Assembly: GCF_024653915.1 (NCBI RefSeq)
Contig: NZ_JANLGY010000004.1
Span: 179,187 to 243,186, forward strand
Reading direction: 5' to 3'
DNA length: 64,000 nucleotides
Source of the DNA: Sulfuricaulis sp.
GTDB lineage: Bacteria > Pseudomonadota > Gammaproteobacteria > Acidiferrobacterales > Sulfurifustaceae
Position 1 is the stretch's first letter, and each line of letters opens with the position of its first letter. Below the pieces are notes generated by a model. That model saw only the letters and a program-made list of their open reading frames with translations, made no database searches and was not told the DNA's origin. The position numbers were made by a program, and so were the translations under genes. This document shows positions 15,819 to 24,784 of this stretch, in pieces.

Positions 15819-16721
15819 TTAGCTTACCCGCACCATATTAGTGCCGTAGAAAATCTCCGCCATCTCGTGCGTCAGACGCTGGGTGACGACTTTAGCGTCT
15901 TGCGGCGATAGATCGGCCTCTTTCACACCGAACAAATAGTTATCCAGCTTGGAATCTTTCAGCATCATCTTGGTGTGGAAAAGATTTTCCTGATACACGT
16001 TCACGTCCATGGCCTGGTAATGCGTGAGCGTATTTTTGTCGACGAAATTCTGTATCGAGTTGATCTTGTGGTCGATGTAATGCTTGGTGCCCTTCACGTC
16101 GCGGGTGAAGCCGCGCACGCGGTAATCGATGATCACGATGTCGGATTCGAACTTGTGAATCAAATAGTTCAAGGCGCGCAGCGGCGATATCTTGCCGCAG
16201 GTGGAGACGTCAATGTCGGCGCGGAACGTGGCGAAGCCGTTTTCCGGGTGTGACTCCGGGTAGGTGTGCACCGTGATGTGACTCTTGTCGAGGTGAGCGA
16301 CCACGGATTCCTTGTGCGGCTGCCCGTTCTCGAACAGGCTGGTCTGTACGACACGGTTCTGGGGGTTGCGCGCGGCGTCCGGCAACGGGCCGGGCGCTTC
16401 GGGGTTGAGCGGCTCTTCCTGGATCGGCAGCTCGGAGATGAGCATGGTGACGCTCGCGCCCTGCGGGTCGTAATCCTGATGCGCGATGTTGAGAATGTTG
16501 GCGCCGATGATGCTCGCTACTTCGCTCAGGATGGCGGTCAGGCGCTCAGCGTTGTACGCCTCGTCAATGTACGCAAGGTATTCCTTTTGAGCCTGTTCGC
16601 TGGGGGCGTAGGAGATATCGTAGATATTGAAGCTCAGCGTCTTCGTGAGGTTGTTGAAGCTCTCGAGCCTCAACTTCTTGAGTGGTTTCAGCAGATCCAA
16701 TTCGTAATGCTCCCGGCGCAA
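15819..16721 (-). CDS. speD: S-adenosylmethionine decarboxylase proenzyme (E. coli type)
   Basis: This 300-residue proenzyme supplies decarboxylated SAM for spermidine synthesis. The self-cleavage site is [19 protein letters not shown], with cleavage expected between Lys146 and Ser147 to create the pyruvoyl group. The STCG motif follows at about residue 175. The length is that of the large enterobacterial form rather than the short Bacillus/archaeal form. A linker of about 35 residues before the site ([20 protein letters not shown]) is longer than in E. coli. No speE is seen nearby. Confidence 0.95.
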   Translation of the reverse strand: MRREHYELDLLKPLKKLRLESFNNLTKTLSFNIYDISYAPSEQAQKEYLAYIDEAYNAERLTAILSEVASIIGANILNIAHQDYDPQGASVTMLISELPIQEEPLNPEAPGPLPDAARNPQNRVVQTSLFENGQPHKESVVAHLDKSHITVHTYPESHPENGFATFRADIDVSTCGKISPLRALNYLIHKFESDIVIIDYRVRGFTRDVKGTKHYIDHKINSIQNFVDKNTLTHYQAMDVNVYQENLFHTKMMLKDSKLDNYLFGVKEADLSPQDAKVVTQRLTHEMAEIFYGTNMVRVS

Positions 16722-16781
16722 ACCGTGTTGACTTAGGCTAATTATCGGACATCCTGCGCGTGAAGCAAATTTTAATTGCGC

Positions 16782-17801
16782 TCAGGCGATGCCGGTGACA
16801 GCACGCACGGCGTCACGGTAGGTGTGATCCTGCGCCAGCGCCATGCGCGTCGGGTACTCGCGCCCGTGCATGCGCACCAGACGTAGGTGCGACACCGGAT
16901 CGTCGTGCGCACCCAGCCCTTCCAGCACCTGATCGGCGGCCTTGGCGTCGTTGCACACCAGCACCATGTCGCAACCGGCGGAAAGCGCCATTTTGGCGCG
17001 CGCGACGATGTCGCCCACGAATTTGGCGCCCTCCATGGACAGGTCATCGCTGAAAATGACGCCCTGGAAGCCCAGTTGCTCACGCAGGATCTTGCGCAGC
17101 CAGGTGCTGGAGTACCCGGCCGGGAGCACGTCCACCCGGGTGAACACGACGTGCGCCGGCATGATGCCCTCGAGGCCGTAATGAATCATGCGCTCGAACG
17201 GGACCATGTCCTCGGCCTGGATGTCGACCAGCTTGCGATCGTCCACCGGCAGCTCCAGGTGCGAATCGGCCGCGACCGCCCCGTGGCCCGGGAAGTGCTT
17301 GCCGGTGGCAGCCATCCCCGCGCGGTGCATGCCGACCATGTAAGCATGGGCGAGATTGGCCACGGACTCGGGATGGGAGTGGAAGGCGCGGTCGCCAATG
17401 ACGCTGCTCACGCCGCTGTCCAGGTCGAGCACCGGCGCGAAGCTGAAATCGATGCCAATGGCACGCAGTTCGGTCGCCATCAGCCAGCCACTGGTCTCGG
17501 CCAAGCGTATGGCGCGCTTGGAATTCTCGTCGTAAATGTGGCCCAGCTCACGAACGGGAGGCAGCGCGGTAAAGCCCTCGCGGAAGCGCTGCACCCGCCC
17601 GCCTTCGTGGTCCACCGCTACCAGTAACTGCGGCGTGCGCAGGGAATGAATTTCGCTCACCAGCGCCTCGACCTGCTCAGGCGAGCGGTAATTGCGCGAA
17701 AACAAGATGACGCCGCCGACGAGTGGATGCTTGAGGCGCTCGCGGTCTTGCGGGGTCAGTTCCAGCCCCTGAAGGTCGAGCATAACCGGGCCGAGCGACA
17801 T
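16782..17801 (-). CDS. nagZ: Beta-N-acetylhexosaminidase (peptidoglycan recycling)
   Basis: A 339-residue cytoplasmic GH3 enzyme that removes GlcNAc from anhydromuropeptides. Motifs are VDHEGGRVQRFREGFT (about residues 63-78) and KHFPGHG (about 164-170), with the catalytic loop His in DSHLELPVDD. The nucleophile Asp is in FSDDLSMEGA. The gene follows the L,D-transpeptidase by 1 bp and rlmD lies just upstream of that. The three are very probably one operon, which links a wall-recycling and a wall-crosslinking-type enzyme. Confidence 0.96.
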   Translation of the reverse strand: MSLGPVMLDLQGLELTPQDRERLKHPLVGGVILFSRNYRSPEQVEALVSEIHSLRTPQLLVAVDHEGGRVQRFREGFTALPPVRELGHIYDENSKRAIRLAETSGWLMATELRAIGIDFSFAPVLDLDSGVSSVIGDRAFHSHPESVANLAHAYMVGMHRAGMAATGKHFPGHGAVAADSHLELPVDDRKLVDIQAEDMVPFERMIHYGLEGIMPAHVVFTRVDVLPAGYSSTWLRKILREQLGFQGVIFSDDLSMEGAKFVGDIVARAKMALSAGCDMVLVCNDAKAADQVLEGLGAHDDPVSHLRLVRMHGREYPTRMALAQDHTYRDAVRAVTGIA

Positions 17802-17802
17802 A

Positions 17803-18297
17803 TTAGCCCTTGATGATCACGCGCGTGCCGGCGGCGACGCGGTCGAAGAGGTTAATGAGTTCACTGTTACGCATTTTGACGCAGCCGCGCGAACCGGGGA
17901 CGCCCATGGGGTCCTCGTCCGGGCAGCCGTGTATATAAATGTAGCGGCGCATGGTATCGACGTTTCCGAAGCGGTTTTTACCCGGTTCCAGCCCGCAGAG
18001 CCAGAGGATGCGCGTCAGGATCCAGTCGCGATTCGGGAAGGCGGCGCGCAGTGCCGGCGAGTAAATCTCGCTCGTGGGGCGGCGCGATATCAGCACCGCG
18101 TTGGGCGGCAGGCCGGCGCCGATTTTGGCGCGAATATAATGCTCACCACGCGGGGTTTTTTCGCTGCCATCCTGCTCCCCCGCGCCGTTGCGGGCAGTTG
18201 AGACGCGCGTGCGCATGAGCTCCTTGCCCTTGGCATCCTTGAGGATCAGGGTCTGGGCCGGGATATCGACTTCAATAGTATGCTGCGTTGTGGCCAT
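17803..18297 (-). CDS. YkuD-type L,D-transpeptidase without signal peptide
   Basis: The 164-residue protein consists almost only of the YkuD domain. The active-site signature is IHGCPDEDPMG followed by SRGCVKMRN (about residues 132-152), with the catalytic Cys in S-R-G-C. The N-terminus MATTQHTIEVDIPAQTL has no hydrophobic leader, although most L,D-transpeptidases act in the periplasm. No start upstream would add one, because rlmD ends 3 bp before. It may act on cytoplasmic muropeptides or be exported by another route. The neighbouring nagZ works on cytosolic muropeptides, which supports the first reading. This is inference. Confidence 0.9.
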   Translation of the reverse strand: MATTQHTIEVDIPAQTLILKDAKGKELMRTRVSTARNGAGEQDGSEKTPRGEHYIRAKIGAGLPPNAVLISRRPTSEIYSPALRAAFPNRDWILTRILWLCGLEPGKNRFGNVDTMRRYIYIHGCPDEDPMGVPGSRGCVKMRNSELINLFDRVAAGTRVIIKG

Positions 18298-18300
18298 GCG

Positions 18301-19656
18301 TCAGGGTTTGATGAACAGGGCCATGGATTCAACATGGCTGGTCTGCGGGAACATGTCCATGACGCCGGCGGCGGCGAAACGATAGCCGAGCGTTTGCACG
18401 AGATATTCACTGTCGCGCGCCAGCGTCGCCGGATAGCAGGACACGTAAACGATTCTTGACGGAAGCGGCTCGACGAGACTCTTGATCGCCTCCATCGCAC
18501 CGCCACGCGGTGGGTCGAGCAGGAGTTTATTGGCCTGAAAGCTGCTCCATGTCGTGTCTGAACTTTTACGATATAAATCAGCGCTGACAAATTCAACATT
18601 CATAATCTGGTTTAAGCGTGCATTGGCTTGGGCGCGGCTGACCAGGCTTGCCTCACCCTCCACTCCCAAGACATGAGCCGCCCGGCGTGCCAGTGGCAAA
18701 GTGAAATTGCCCAGGCCGCAGAACAGATCGAGCACCCTGTCATCCGGCGCGAGCTCGAGGAGCTTAAGCGCTTGCGCGACCGTGGCGTTGTTGACGACGT
18801 GGTTGATCTGGATGAAATCGGCCGGCTCGAAACGGATTTCCACATCGAAGGCCGGAATCCGGTAAGACAGCGGTTCTGGATTGGCCGGCCACAAAGGCGC
18901 GATGGAATCCGGGCGCGACGGCTGGAGATAAATCCGGATGTCATGATGCTCGCCAAACGCGGCGAACATCCCCCGGTCATCCTCCGTGAGCGGGTCCAGA
19001 TGTCTGAATATCAGCCCCGCGGCGTTGTCCCCGACTGCCACTTCAATTTGCGGGATGCGACCCGGACAGGAAAGCCCGGCGACCAGCTCGTGGAGCGCCG
19101 GCAGGAGCGCCGAAACCTTCGGCTCCAGTACAAGACAAGTCTGAAGATTCTCCAGAAAGCTTTTGTTTCTTTGACGAAAACCTATGACGACCCCGCCCTC
19201 GCTCGGAACCGAGCGCACACCCAGGCGTGCGCGCCGACGATAGCCGAGAGTTGGGCCAGTAACAGGCGCCAGCCACGACTCCGGTTTGACCTTGCCGAGG
19301 CGCTCCAGCTGTTCCGCCAGAATCTGCTGCTTGGCCTCAAGCTGCAACTCTGGGCGCAGGTGCTGCAGGTCGCAGCCGCCGCAGGACCCAAAATGCGGGC
19401 ATGGCGGCGCAACCCGATCTGGGCTCGGCTCCAGGATTTCCAGCAGTTCGGCGGTATCGTAGCGTTTGCGCCGCTGCAGGTAGCGAAAACGCACCCTCTC
19501 GCCCGGCAAAGCGCCTTCGATGAACACCGCCTTGCCGTCGAGGCGCGCCACGCCGCTGCCGTCATGGGTAAAGGAGGTCACCGCGGCGACGGCGGTTTCC
19601 TCGCCGGACGGCGAGTCAGTATGCGGACTGGGCTTTTTCATTAAGGGCACAACCAT
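18301..19656 (-). CDS. rlmD: 23S rRNA (uracil(1939)-C5)-methyltransferase
   Basis: A 451-residue TrmA-family methyltransferase. It has an N-terminal TRAM domain, then the 4Fe-4S cluster motif CPHFGSCGGCDLQH (about residues 82-95). The SAM motif VLDLFCGLGNFTL lies at about 310. The catalytic end is LLLDPPRGG and YVSCYPATLARD, containing the nucleophilic Cys. The start at 19656 (MVVPLMKKPSP) has an alternative ATG five codons in. It is first in a probable operon with the L,D-transpeptidase and nagZ, and lies 11 bp downstream of the exonuclease gene. Confidence 0.96.
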   Translation of the reverse strand: MVVPLMKKPSPHTDSPSGEETAVAAVTSFTHDGSGVARLDGKAVFIEGALPGERVRFRYLQRRKRYDTAELLEILEPSPDRVAPPCPHFGSCGGCDLQHLRPELQLEAKQQILAEQLERLGKVKPESWLAPVTGPTLGYRRRARLGVRSVPSEGGVVIGFRQRNKSFLENLQTCLVLEPKVSALLPALHELVAGLSCPGRIPQIEVAVGDNAAGLIFRHLDPLTEDDRGMFAAFGEHHDIRIYLQPSRPDSIAPLWPANPEPLSYRIPAFDVEIRFEPADFIQINHVVNNATVAQALKLLELAPDDRVLDLFCGLGNFTLPLARRAAHVLGVEGEASLVSRAQANARLNQIMNVEFVSADLYRKSSDTTWSSFQANKLLLDPPRGGAMEAIKSLVEPLPSRIVYVSCYPATLARDSEYLVQTLGYRFAAAGVMDMFPQTSHVESMALFIKP

Positions 19657-19667
19657 GTGCGGGGCGC

Positions 19668-20438
19668 TTATTTCCAGGCTTTAAGAAACTCATTGAAGTG
19701 TGGCTTATTGGCGTCACGCAGGGTTTTGCGCACCATTTCGGCTTCACGCTTGTAACCGGCCTCGTCGAGGTTGCCGCGCATGAGCTCATAGCGCAAGTAA
19801 ATAAGATAAGTATTGAGCGCGTCGAACTCGCAGTAATCGCGAATCTCGCCGATCTTGCCATCCAGATACTGGCCCCACACCTCGCTGCCGTGGCGGCCGA
19901 GTTTGCCGGGAAAGCCGAGCAGTTGCGCCATCTCATCGAGCGGCGCGCCGGCACGCGGCTGGTAACCGGCGAGCACGTCCATCAAGTCGGTGTGGCGTTC
20001 GTGAAAGCGGCTCAGGTAATTATTCCAGCGGAAACTTTGATCGTCGCGACCGTTTTCCCAGTAACGCGGCGCGGAAATACCGTGCGTGAGGCAGCGGTAA
20101 TGCAATACCGGCAGATCAAAGCCGCCACCGTTCCAGCTCACCAGGGTTGGCGTGTATTTCTCGATGCCATCGAAGAAACGGCGGATCAGATCGGCCTCGC
20201 TGGAATCCGGTTCGCCGAGTGACCACACCGTGAGGCTGTCTTCGCGCCGCAACACCGCCGAGATCGCTGCTACGCGCTGCAAGTGATGGCGCAGGAATTC
20301 CGATTCGCCGGTTTGTTCGCGGCGCTTGGCAAACATGACCTGTGCGATATCGGCGTCGCTGAGGCCGTCGAGGCCGTACAGCTTGCGGCCGGCGGCAACG
20401 TCGGGGATGGTTTCGATGTCGAATGCAAGAATATTCAT
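19668..20438 (-). CDS. PolB-like 3'-5' exonuclease (DnaQ fold)
   Basis: A 256-residue exonuclease-like protein. The Exo I motif is FDIETIP (residues 5-11). Exo II is LVSWNGGGFDLPVLHYR (about 98-114), with FHERHTDLMDVL further on. The Exo III region is DYCEFDALNTYLIYLR (about 201-216). The acidic residues needed for two metals are present. It matches the family annotated as predicted 3'-5' exonuclease related to the exonuclease domain of PolB. The role is probably DNA repair. It sits between rlmD and cysM. Confidence 0.9.
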   Translation of the reverse strand: MNILAFDIETIPDVAAGRKLYGLDGLSDADIAQVMFAKRREQTGESEFLRHHLQRVAAISAVLRREDSLTVWSLGEPDSSEADLIRRFFDGIEKYTPTLVSWNGGGFDLPVLHYRCLTHGISAPRYWENGRDDQSFRWNNYLSRFHERHTDLMDVLAGYQPRAGAPLDEMAQLLGFPGKLGRHGSEVWGQYLDGKIGEIRDYCEFDALNTYLIYLRYELMRGNLDEAGYKREAEMVRKTLRDANKPHFNEFLKAWK

Positions 20439-20448
20439 AAGAAATCTA

Positions 20449-20530
20449 ACCGCGGAGAACGCAGTGTGAGTGGAAAATAAACAATAAACAAGTTCATTCT
20501 CTGCGTGCTCAGCGTCCTCTGCGGTGAAAA
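20449..20530. repeat. Inverted ACCGCGGAGAACGCAG repeat pair
   Basis: The left arm AACCGCGGAGAACGCAG and right arm ATTCTCTGCGTGCTCAGCGT plus CCTCTGCGGT are imperfect inverted copies around about 40 bp of AT-rich sequence. It is the same family as 43994-44080. Confidence 0.65.
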
Positions 20531-20543
20531 ATTCATAATAATC

Positions 20544-21428
20544 TTATTCGGGAAATACGTTGGTCGAGAGATAACGATCGCCGCGGTCGCAGATGATGGT
20601 GACGATCACGGCGTTTTTCAGTTCCTGTGAGAGCTTGAGCACGGCATGCATGGCGCCGCCGGAGGAGATGCCGCAGAAGATGCCCTCCTCGCGCGCCAGA
20701 CGGCGCGTCATGTCTTCCGCTTCCACTTGGGTTACTTCCATGACGCGATCAACGCGGTTGGCATCGTAAATCTTTGGCAGGTATTCCTTGGGCCAGGCGC
20801 GGATGCCGGGAATCTGTGAGCCTTCGGATGGCTGCACGCCGATGATCTGAATTTTCGAATTCTTTTCCTTCAGGAAACGCGACACGCCCATGATGGTGCC
20901 GGTGGTGCCCATGGCGCTGACGAAGTGCGTGATCTTGCCGTCGGTGTCGCGCCAGATTTCCGGGCCGGTGTTTTCGTAGTGCGCGCGCGGGTTGTCGGGG
21001 TTGGAAAACTGGTCCAACACCCTGCCCATGCCTTCGCGTTCCATTTTATCCGCCAGATCGCGCGCGCCTTCCATGCCCTCTTTCTGCGTCACCAGCACCA
21101 GCTCGGCGCCGAAGGCTTTCATAACGGCGCGGCGTTCGAGGCTCAGATGTTCCGGCATGATGAGCACCATGCGATAGCCCTTCATGGTCGCGGCCATGGC
21201 CAGCGCAATGCCGGTATTGCCGCTGGTGGCCTCGATCAGCGTGTCTCCAGGCTTGATTTCACCGCGCGCCTCGGCGTGCTTGATCATGGACAGCGCCGCG
21301 CGGTCCTTCACCGAGCCGGCGGGATTATTGCCTTCCAGCTTGGCGAATATAGTGTTCGTGGTCTTGCCCGGCAGCCGTTGCAGCCTGACCTGCGGCGTGT
21401 TGCCGACAAAATCTTCCAGAAGTTTCAT
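20544..21428 (-). CDS. cysM: Cysteine synthase B
   Basis: A 294-residue PLP enzyme making cysteine (or S-sulfocysteine from thiosulfate) from O-acetylserine. The PLP Lys is in NPAGSVKDRAA (about residues 34-44). The phosphate loop is EATSGNTGIALA. The short C-terminal form and EEGIFCGISSGGAMHA fit CysM rather than CysK. Family members of this type use thiosulfate, which would suit a sulfur-metabolising host, but the sequence does not prove it. Repeats flank the 3' end. Confidence 0.93.
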   Translation of the reverse strand: MKLLEDFVGNTPQVRLQRLPGKTTNTIFAKLEGNNPAGSVKDRAALSMIKHAEARGEIKPGDTLIEATSGNTGIALAMAATMKGYRMVLIMPEHLSLERRAVMKAFGAELVLVTQKEGMEGARDLADKMEREGMGRVLDQFSNPDNPRAHYENTGPEIWRDTDGKITHFVSAMGTTGTIMGVSRFLKEKNSKIQIIGVQPSEGSQIPGIRAWPKEYLPKIYDANRVDRVMEVTQVEAEDMTRRLAREEGIFCGISSGGAMHAVLKLSQELKNAVIVTIICDRGDRYLSTNVFPE

Positions 21429-21492
21429 GCGCAGGATATTAACCTGCGTGCGCCCGTAATGCGACGGGACCGCGGGGGTGCATGGGGCTCAT

Positions 21493-23262
21493 TCAGTCGG
21501 TGGTGACCGCTTCCGCTTCGGGAACGACAGCATCTGCCGGTTCCAAATGTTCAAGGATCAGCTGCAGGGACCGATACCCCTGGTATTCATTCACGTCCAG
21601 CTTGAAGGCGGCGCGGATACGCCCGTAGGCCGGCGGCTTGCCATCACGGACGCTATTGAAGGCAATCGCATCGAAGGTTTTTTCTACGCCGGGCAGACGC
21701 AGGCTGAGCTTGAGGTGTTTCTCGCCGACCACCTTTTGGCTGGCGACTTCGAAGAACCCATCGAACAAGGGCTCAGGAAATCCCTGCCCCCAGGGGCCGG
21801 CCTCACGTAATAGTTCGGCGACCGGGAGCGACACCTCGTCCGGCATCAGTTCGCCGTCGCTGACGATCTTGCCTTGCAGATCGTCCTCAGACAGATGACG
21901 GCTGACTTCCTCATCGAAGGCGGAACGGAAGGCATCGAAGTGCAGCCGTTCCAGTGTCATGCCCGCGGCCATGGCATGCCCGCCAAACTTGCTGAGCAAA
22001 TGTGGATGACGCGCGGCAATGGCATCGAGCGCGTCACGAATATGCAGGCCGGGAACAGAACGGGCCGAGCCTTTCATTTCGGTTTCATTGACCGGGGCAA
22101 ACGCGATTACCGGGCGATGTGTGCGCTCCTTGATGCGCGCGGCCACGATGCCGATCACGCCTTGATGCCAGGATTCGTGAAACAGGCACAAGCCACGGGG
22201 AAGGGCCGTCATGTCGAGCTTTAAACCTTCTACCTCGGCAACGGCCTGTTGCTGCATGGTTGCTTCAATGGAGCGGCGTTCGCGATTCAGGGCATCGAGT
22301 TGCTGCGCCATGGTATGGGCTGCCGTGAAATCATCCGTCAGCAGGCATTCAATGCCGAGCGACATGTCAGTGAGCCGGCCTGCCGCGTTGAGACGCGGGC
22401 CGACGATGTAGCCCAGGTCCATGGCCGTCACGCGTTGCGGCTGGCGACCCGCGACGCGCAACAAGGCCTCGATGCCGGCGCAGGATTGGCCCTGATTGAT
22501 GCGCTTCAAACCTTGCGCTACCAGGACGCGATTATTGGCATCAAGCGGCACCACGTCGGCAACGGTGCCGAGCGCGACCAGATCAAGCAGTCGGCCCAAA
22601 TTGGGTTCCGTGATGTTGTGCTCGGTGAACCACCCGCTCGCGCGCAGACGCGAGCGCAACGCGAGCATGACATAGAAGATAACGCCGACACCGGCGAGGT
22701 TCTTGCTCGGAAACGTATCATGGGGCTGGTTCGGATTGACGATCACCGTTGCTTCCGGCAGCGACTCGCCGGGCAAATGATGATCTGTGACCAGCACGTC
22801 AATGCCGAGGCTGCGCGCCGCCTTAACGCCTTCGTTGCTTGAGATACCGTTATCGACGGTGATGATCAGATTCGGCGATTGTTGTGCCGCCAGCGCGACA
22901 ATTTCCGGGGTCAGGCCGTAACCGAATTCAAAGCGATTCGGCACCAGATAGCGCACATCCGCGGCACCCAGGCTGCGCAGGGCACGCAAGGCGAGCGCGC
23001 AACTGGTGGCACCGTCGGCATCGAAATCGGCCACGATCAGAATACGTTTTTGTTGCCGCAGGGTTTCTGCGAGCAAGATGGAAGCTTCGTCGATACCCTT
23101 GAGTTGGGTCGGCGGAATAAGGTGGCCCAGTGATTTATCCAGCTCCTCGCGCGAGGCCACCCGGCGCGCCAGATAGATGCGCTGCAACACCGGGTGCAGA
23201 TCCATCAGAAAGCTTTCTGACCCCACAGGCGGGCGGCGGATGATTTTGGCGCTGGCGATCAT
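21493..23262 (-). CDS. recJ: Single-stranded-DNA-specific exonuclease RecJ
   Basis: Starting at the ATG at 23262 (MIASAKIIRRPPV) the protein has 589 residues, close to the usual RecJ length. DHH-family motifs are ILIVADFDADGATSCALAL, TVDNGISS, LVTDHHLPG and NPNQPHD. The DHHA1 part carries GGHAMAAGM. RecJ degrades single-stranded DNA 5' to 3' in recombination and mismatch repair. In-frame ATGs at 23286 and further upstream fall inside the hairpin repeats at 23269-23404 and would add a repeated MHFPENHTWRSFRE-like peptide. These are not family sequence, so the shorter start is preferred. Confidence 0.96.
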   Translation of the reverse strand: MIASAKIIRRPPVGSESFLMDLHPVLQRIYLARRVASREELDKSLGHLIPPTQLKGIDEASILLAETLRQQKRILIVADFDADGATSCALALRALRSLGAADVRYLVPNRFEFGYGLTPEIVALAAQQSPNLIITVDNGISSNEGVKAARSLGIDVLVTDHHLPGESLPEATVIVNPNQPHDTFPSKNLAGVGVIFYVMLALRSRLRASGWFTEHNITEPNLGRLLDLVALGTVADVVPLDANNRVLVAQGLKRINQGQSCAGIEALLRVAGRQPQRVTAMDLGYIVGPRLNAAGRLTDMSLGIECLLTDDFTAAHTMAQQLDALNRERRSIEATMQQQAVAEVEGLKLDMTALPRGLCLFHESWHQGVIGIVAARIKERTHRPVIAFAPVNETEMKGSARSVPGLHIRDALDAIAARHPHLLSKFGGHAMAAGMTLERLHFDAFRSAFDEEVSRHLSEDDLQGKIVSDGELMPDEVSLPVAELLREAGPWGQGFPEPLFDGFFEVASQKVVGEKHLKLSLRLPGVEKTFDAIAFNSVRDGKPPAYGRIRAAFKLDVNEYQGYRSLQLILEHLEPADAVVPEAEAVTTD

Positions 23263-23268
23263 TGTACG

Positions 23269-23404
23269 GTTTTCGGGAAAGTGCATGACCCTTTCCCGAA
23301 AACTACGCCACGTATGATTCTCGGGAAAGTGCATGACCCCTTCCCGAAAACTACGCCACGTATGATTCTCGGGAAAGTGCATGACCCCTTCCCGAGAATC
23401 ATAC
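23269..23404. repeat. Three hairpin units between rpfE-like gene and recJ
   Basis: Two 48-bp direct repeats (23273-23320, 23321-23368) and a third partial unit share the loop GTGCATGACCCC. The outer units are perfect hairpins with different stems. The first (23269-23303) has a 12-bp stem GTTTTCGGGAAA. The third (23360-23404) has a 16-bp stem GTATGATTCTCGGGAA. The middle unit is a hybrid with one arm of each. The third hairpin contains the rpfE-like stop codon. No T-run follows on the minus strand. Confidence 0.85.
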
Positions 23405-24454
23405 TTGACAATGCGACGTCAGGGAACGACGCCAATGCCACCAACGCCGTGCCTGTCGGGATGTCAGCGTGAAATTGACGCCGGCATCGGTCATCAGGGT
23501 CAGGCGCACGATGACGCCGGATTTTAAATCGCGCAGCAGCGGTTCCATCCAGTTTTTTTCCAGCCTGTGAAGCATTTCCTGATGTCGCGCTGCGTCATTG
23601 TAGAGTGTTGCGCCATGAATCTCATCCAGCACGATCAGATGCTCGCCGGTCTGGCCCGCCTGTTTATGCCATTCGGCATAACCACCCGGGACATTTCCCG
23701 CTGCGGTACCGGACAGTTTCGCCAACGACAGGCTTACGGGTTCGTTGCTCCATATCCGCGTCCAGGATACCGGTGCGATGCGGGGAAGCCGACCGCTGCC
23801 CCAGAACCACAGGCTGTTGATGGGAAGCTTGCCCTCTTTTTCGCGCTCGACATTGACCGTCGCGGTGTGCAGCAGAATCTGGAGTTCGTTTAGAATGGTG
23901 TGCCAAGCCTTTTCGTCCGGACCGCGCGGCAGGAATCCATGGACGTCGCGCCCGACCACTTGCGATAGTGCGGAGGTAGTCAGCTTCGGGGCGCGCATTG
24001 GCTTGAGATACCAGCGCTCCGGGTGCGGCGCTTTTAGCAGCCATCCGTCGGAGGTGAAGACTTCCATGATCTCCGCGATCAGGCCACTGGCTTCCTCTTT
24101 GGTGACTTCCAGTTTCTGTGCATCGGCGAGAATCAGGCGGTCGCGATCGAGACTCAAGTGCACCGGGTCCGCGCGTAACCACCAATCGTTATCAATCACG
24201 CCCATGTCGAACATGCGCGTGACGGCGGCCACCGGCAGATCGGCGTTTTCCTGCCGCACGAGATCGAACAAGGCGAACAGCCCCTCTTCGTAGCCCTGCG
24301 GAAAACCGCGGTCGATGACTTCCGCCCGCGACAGCAGCGTCTCGAGCGCGCGCAAAGAACCGTTTTGAGCAGTGTCGCTATCTTGCGGGCTGAGCAATCC
24401 GGGGACGTAAAGGGTCAAATGCTGATGGATGGGGCTGTCAGAGACTGTTGTCAT
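23399..24454 (-). CDS. RpfE-like / COG4255-type protein upstream of recJ
   Basis: The 351-residue protein has no signal peptide or membrane segment. The block INSLWFWGSGRLP (about residues 210-222), then RIWSNEPVSLSLAKLSG and a late HLIVLDE, is typical of a conserved family that includes Xanthomonas RpfE. That family has been loosely annotated as phosphoglycerate-mutase-related. Adjacency to recJ is a known arrangement in the Xanthomonas rpf region. A regulatory role is suggested there, but the molecular activity is not known. The stop codon is inside a hairpin stem that separates it from recJ. Confidence 0.75.
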   Translation of the reverse strand: MTTVSDSPIHQHLTLYVPGLLSPQDSDTAQNGSLRALETLLSRAEVIDRGFPQGYEEGLFALFDLVRQENADLPVAAVTRMFDMGVIDNDWWLRADPVHLSLDRDRLILADAQKLEVTKEEASGLIAEIMEVFTSDGWLLKAPHPERWYLKPMRAPKLTTSALSQVVGRDVHGFLPRGPDEKAWHTILNELQILLHTATVNVEREKEGKLPINSLWFWGSGRLPRIAPVSWTRIWSNEPVSLSLAKLSGTAAGNVPGGYAEWHKQAGQTGEHLIVLDEIHGATLYNDAARHQEMLHRLEKNWMEPLLRDLKSGVIVRLTLMTDAGVNFTLTSRQARRWWHWRRSLTSHCQV

Positions 24455-24784
24455 TTTTTATTGCTGGTCCCGTGGTGCGCACACTTCATTGCCCGATTTT
24501 AAGATATATCGACGTCAAATAATGAAACCGATGAAACGCTTTACCAGTGGCCATTACGGCAAGGATGCTGAACCGGCTACCGATAATTAATCGCCTACCC
24601 GGATTTGGCGGTGAATGGCGCGTTTGCTCTCCTTTTCACCTTGATTCCAGCCCTGCCGGGACCCTTGCCGGAGAGAAATGTGACAAAAAACCGGTTAAAT
24701 CGCCTGATGATCAAGGGTGCTGGCCTGACTTTTGCATAAATATGAGCTAAATCCTTTAGTTAATGGAATTTCAGGCAGGGCGCC
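24455..24784. other. 330-bp divergent intergenic region
   Basis: This gap separates the minus-strand rpfE-like gene from the plus-strand dynamin-like gene. No reading frame here looks coding. It holds a sigma-54-like sequence at 24721-24736. I see no RNA gene or long repeat. Confidence 0.6.
24721..24736 (+). promoter_or_regulatory. Candidate sigma-54 promoter of dynamin-like gene
   Basis: TGGCCTGACTTTTGCA has the invariant GG and GC of -24/-12 promoters separated by exactly 10 nt. TGGC and TTGCA both match the consensus; the two bases after TGGC do not. A start near 24748 would give a leader of about 37 nt before the TTG codon. No enhancer site was identified. Confidence 0.35.

Noticed and set aside
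18628..19644. 338-residue plus-strand open frame opposite rlmD
   Set aside because: RlmD has its iron-sulfur and SAM motifs on the minus strand; the plus frame has no family features.
23263..23382. RecJ starts inside the hairpin repeats, giving repeated MHFPENHTW peptides
   Set aside because: The repeats are in frame only because the unit is 48 bp; the peptide is not part of RecJ, though a ribosome-site-like AAAGGG before 23286 leaves some doubt.
23273..23404. Possible short CRISPR array
   Set aside because: Repeats abut without unique spacers and the units are hairpins with shared loops; no cas genes are present.
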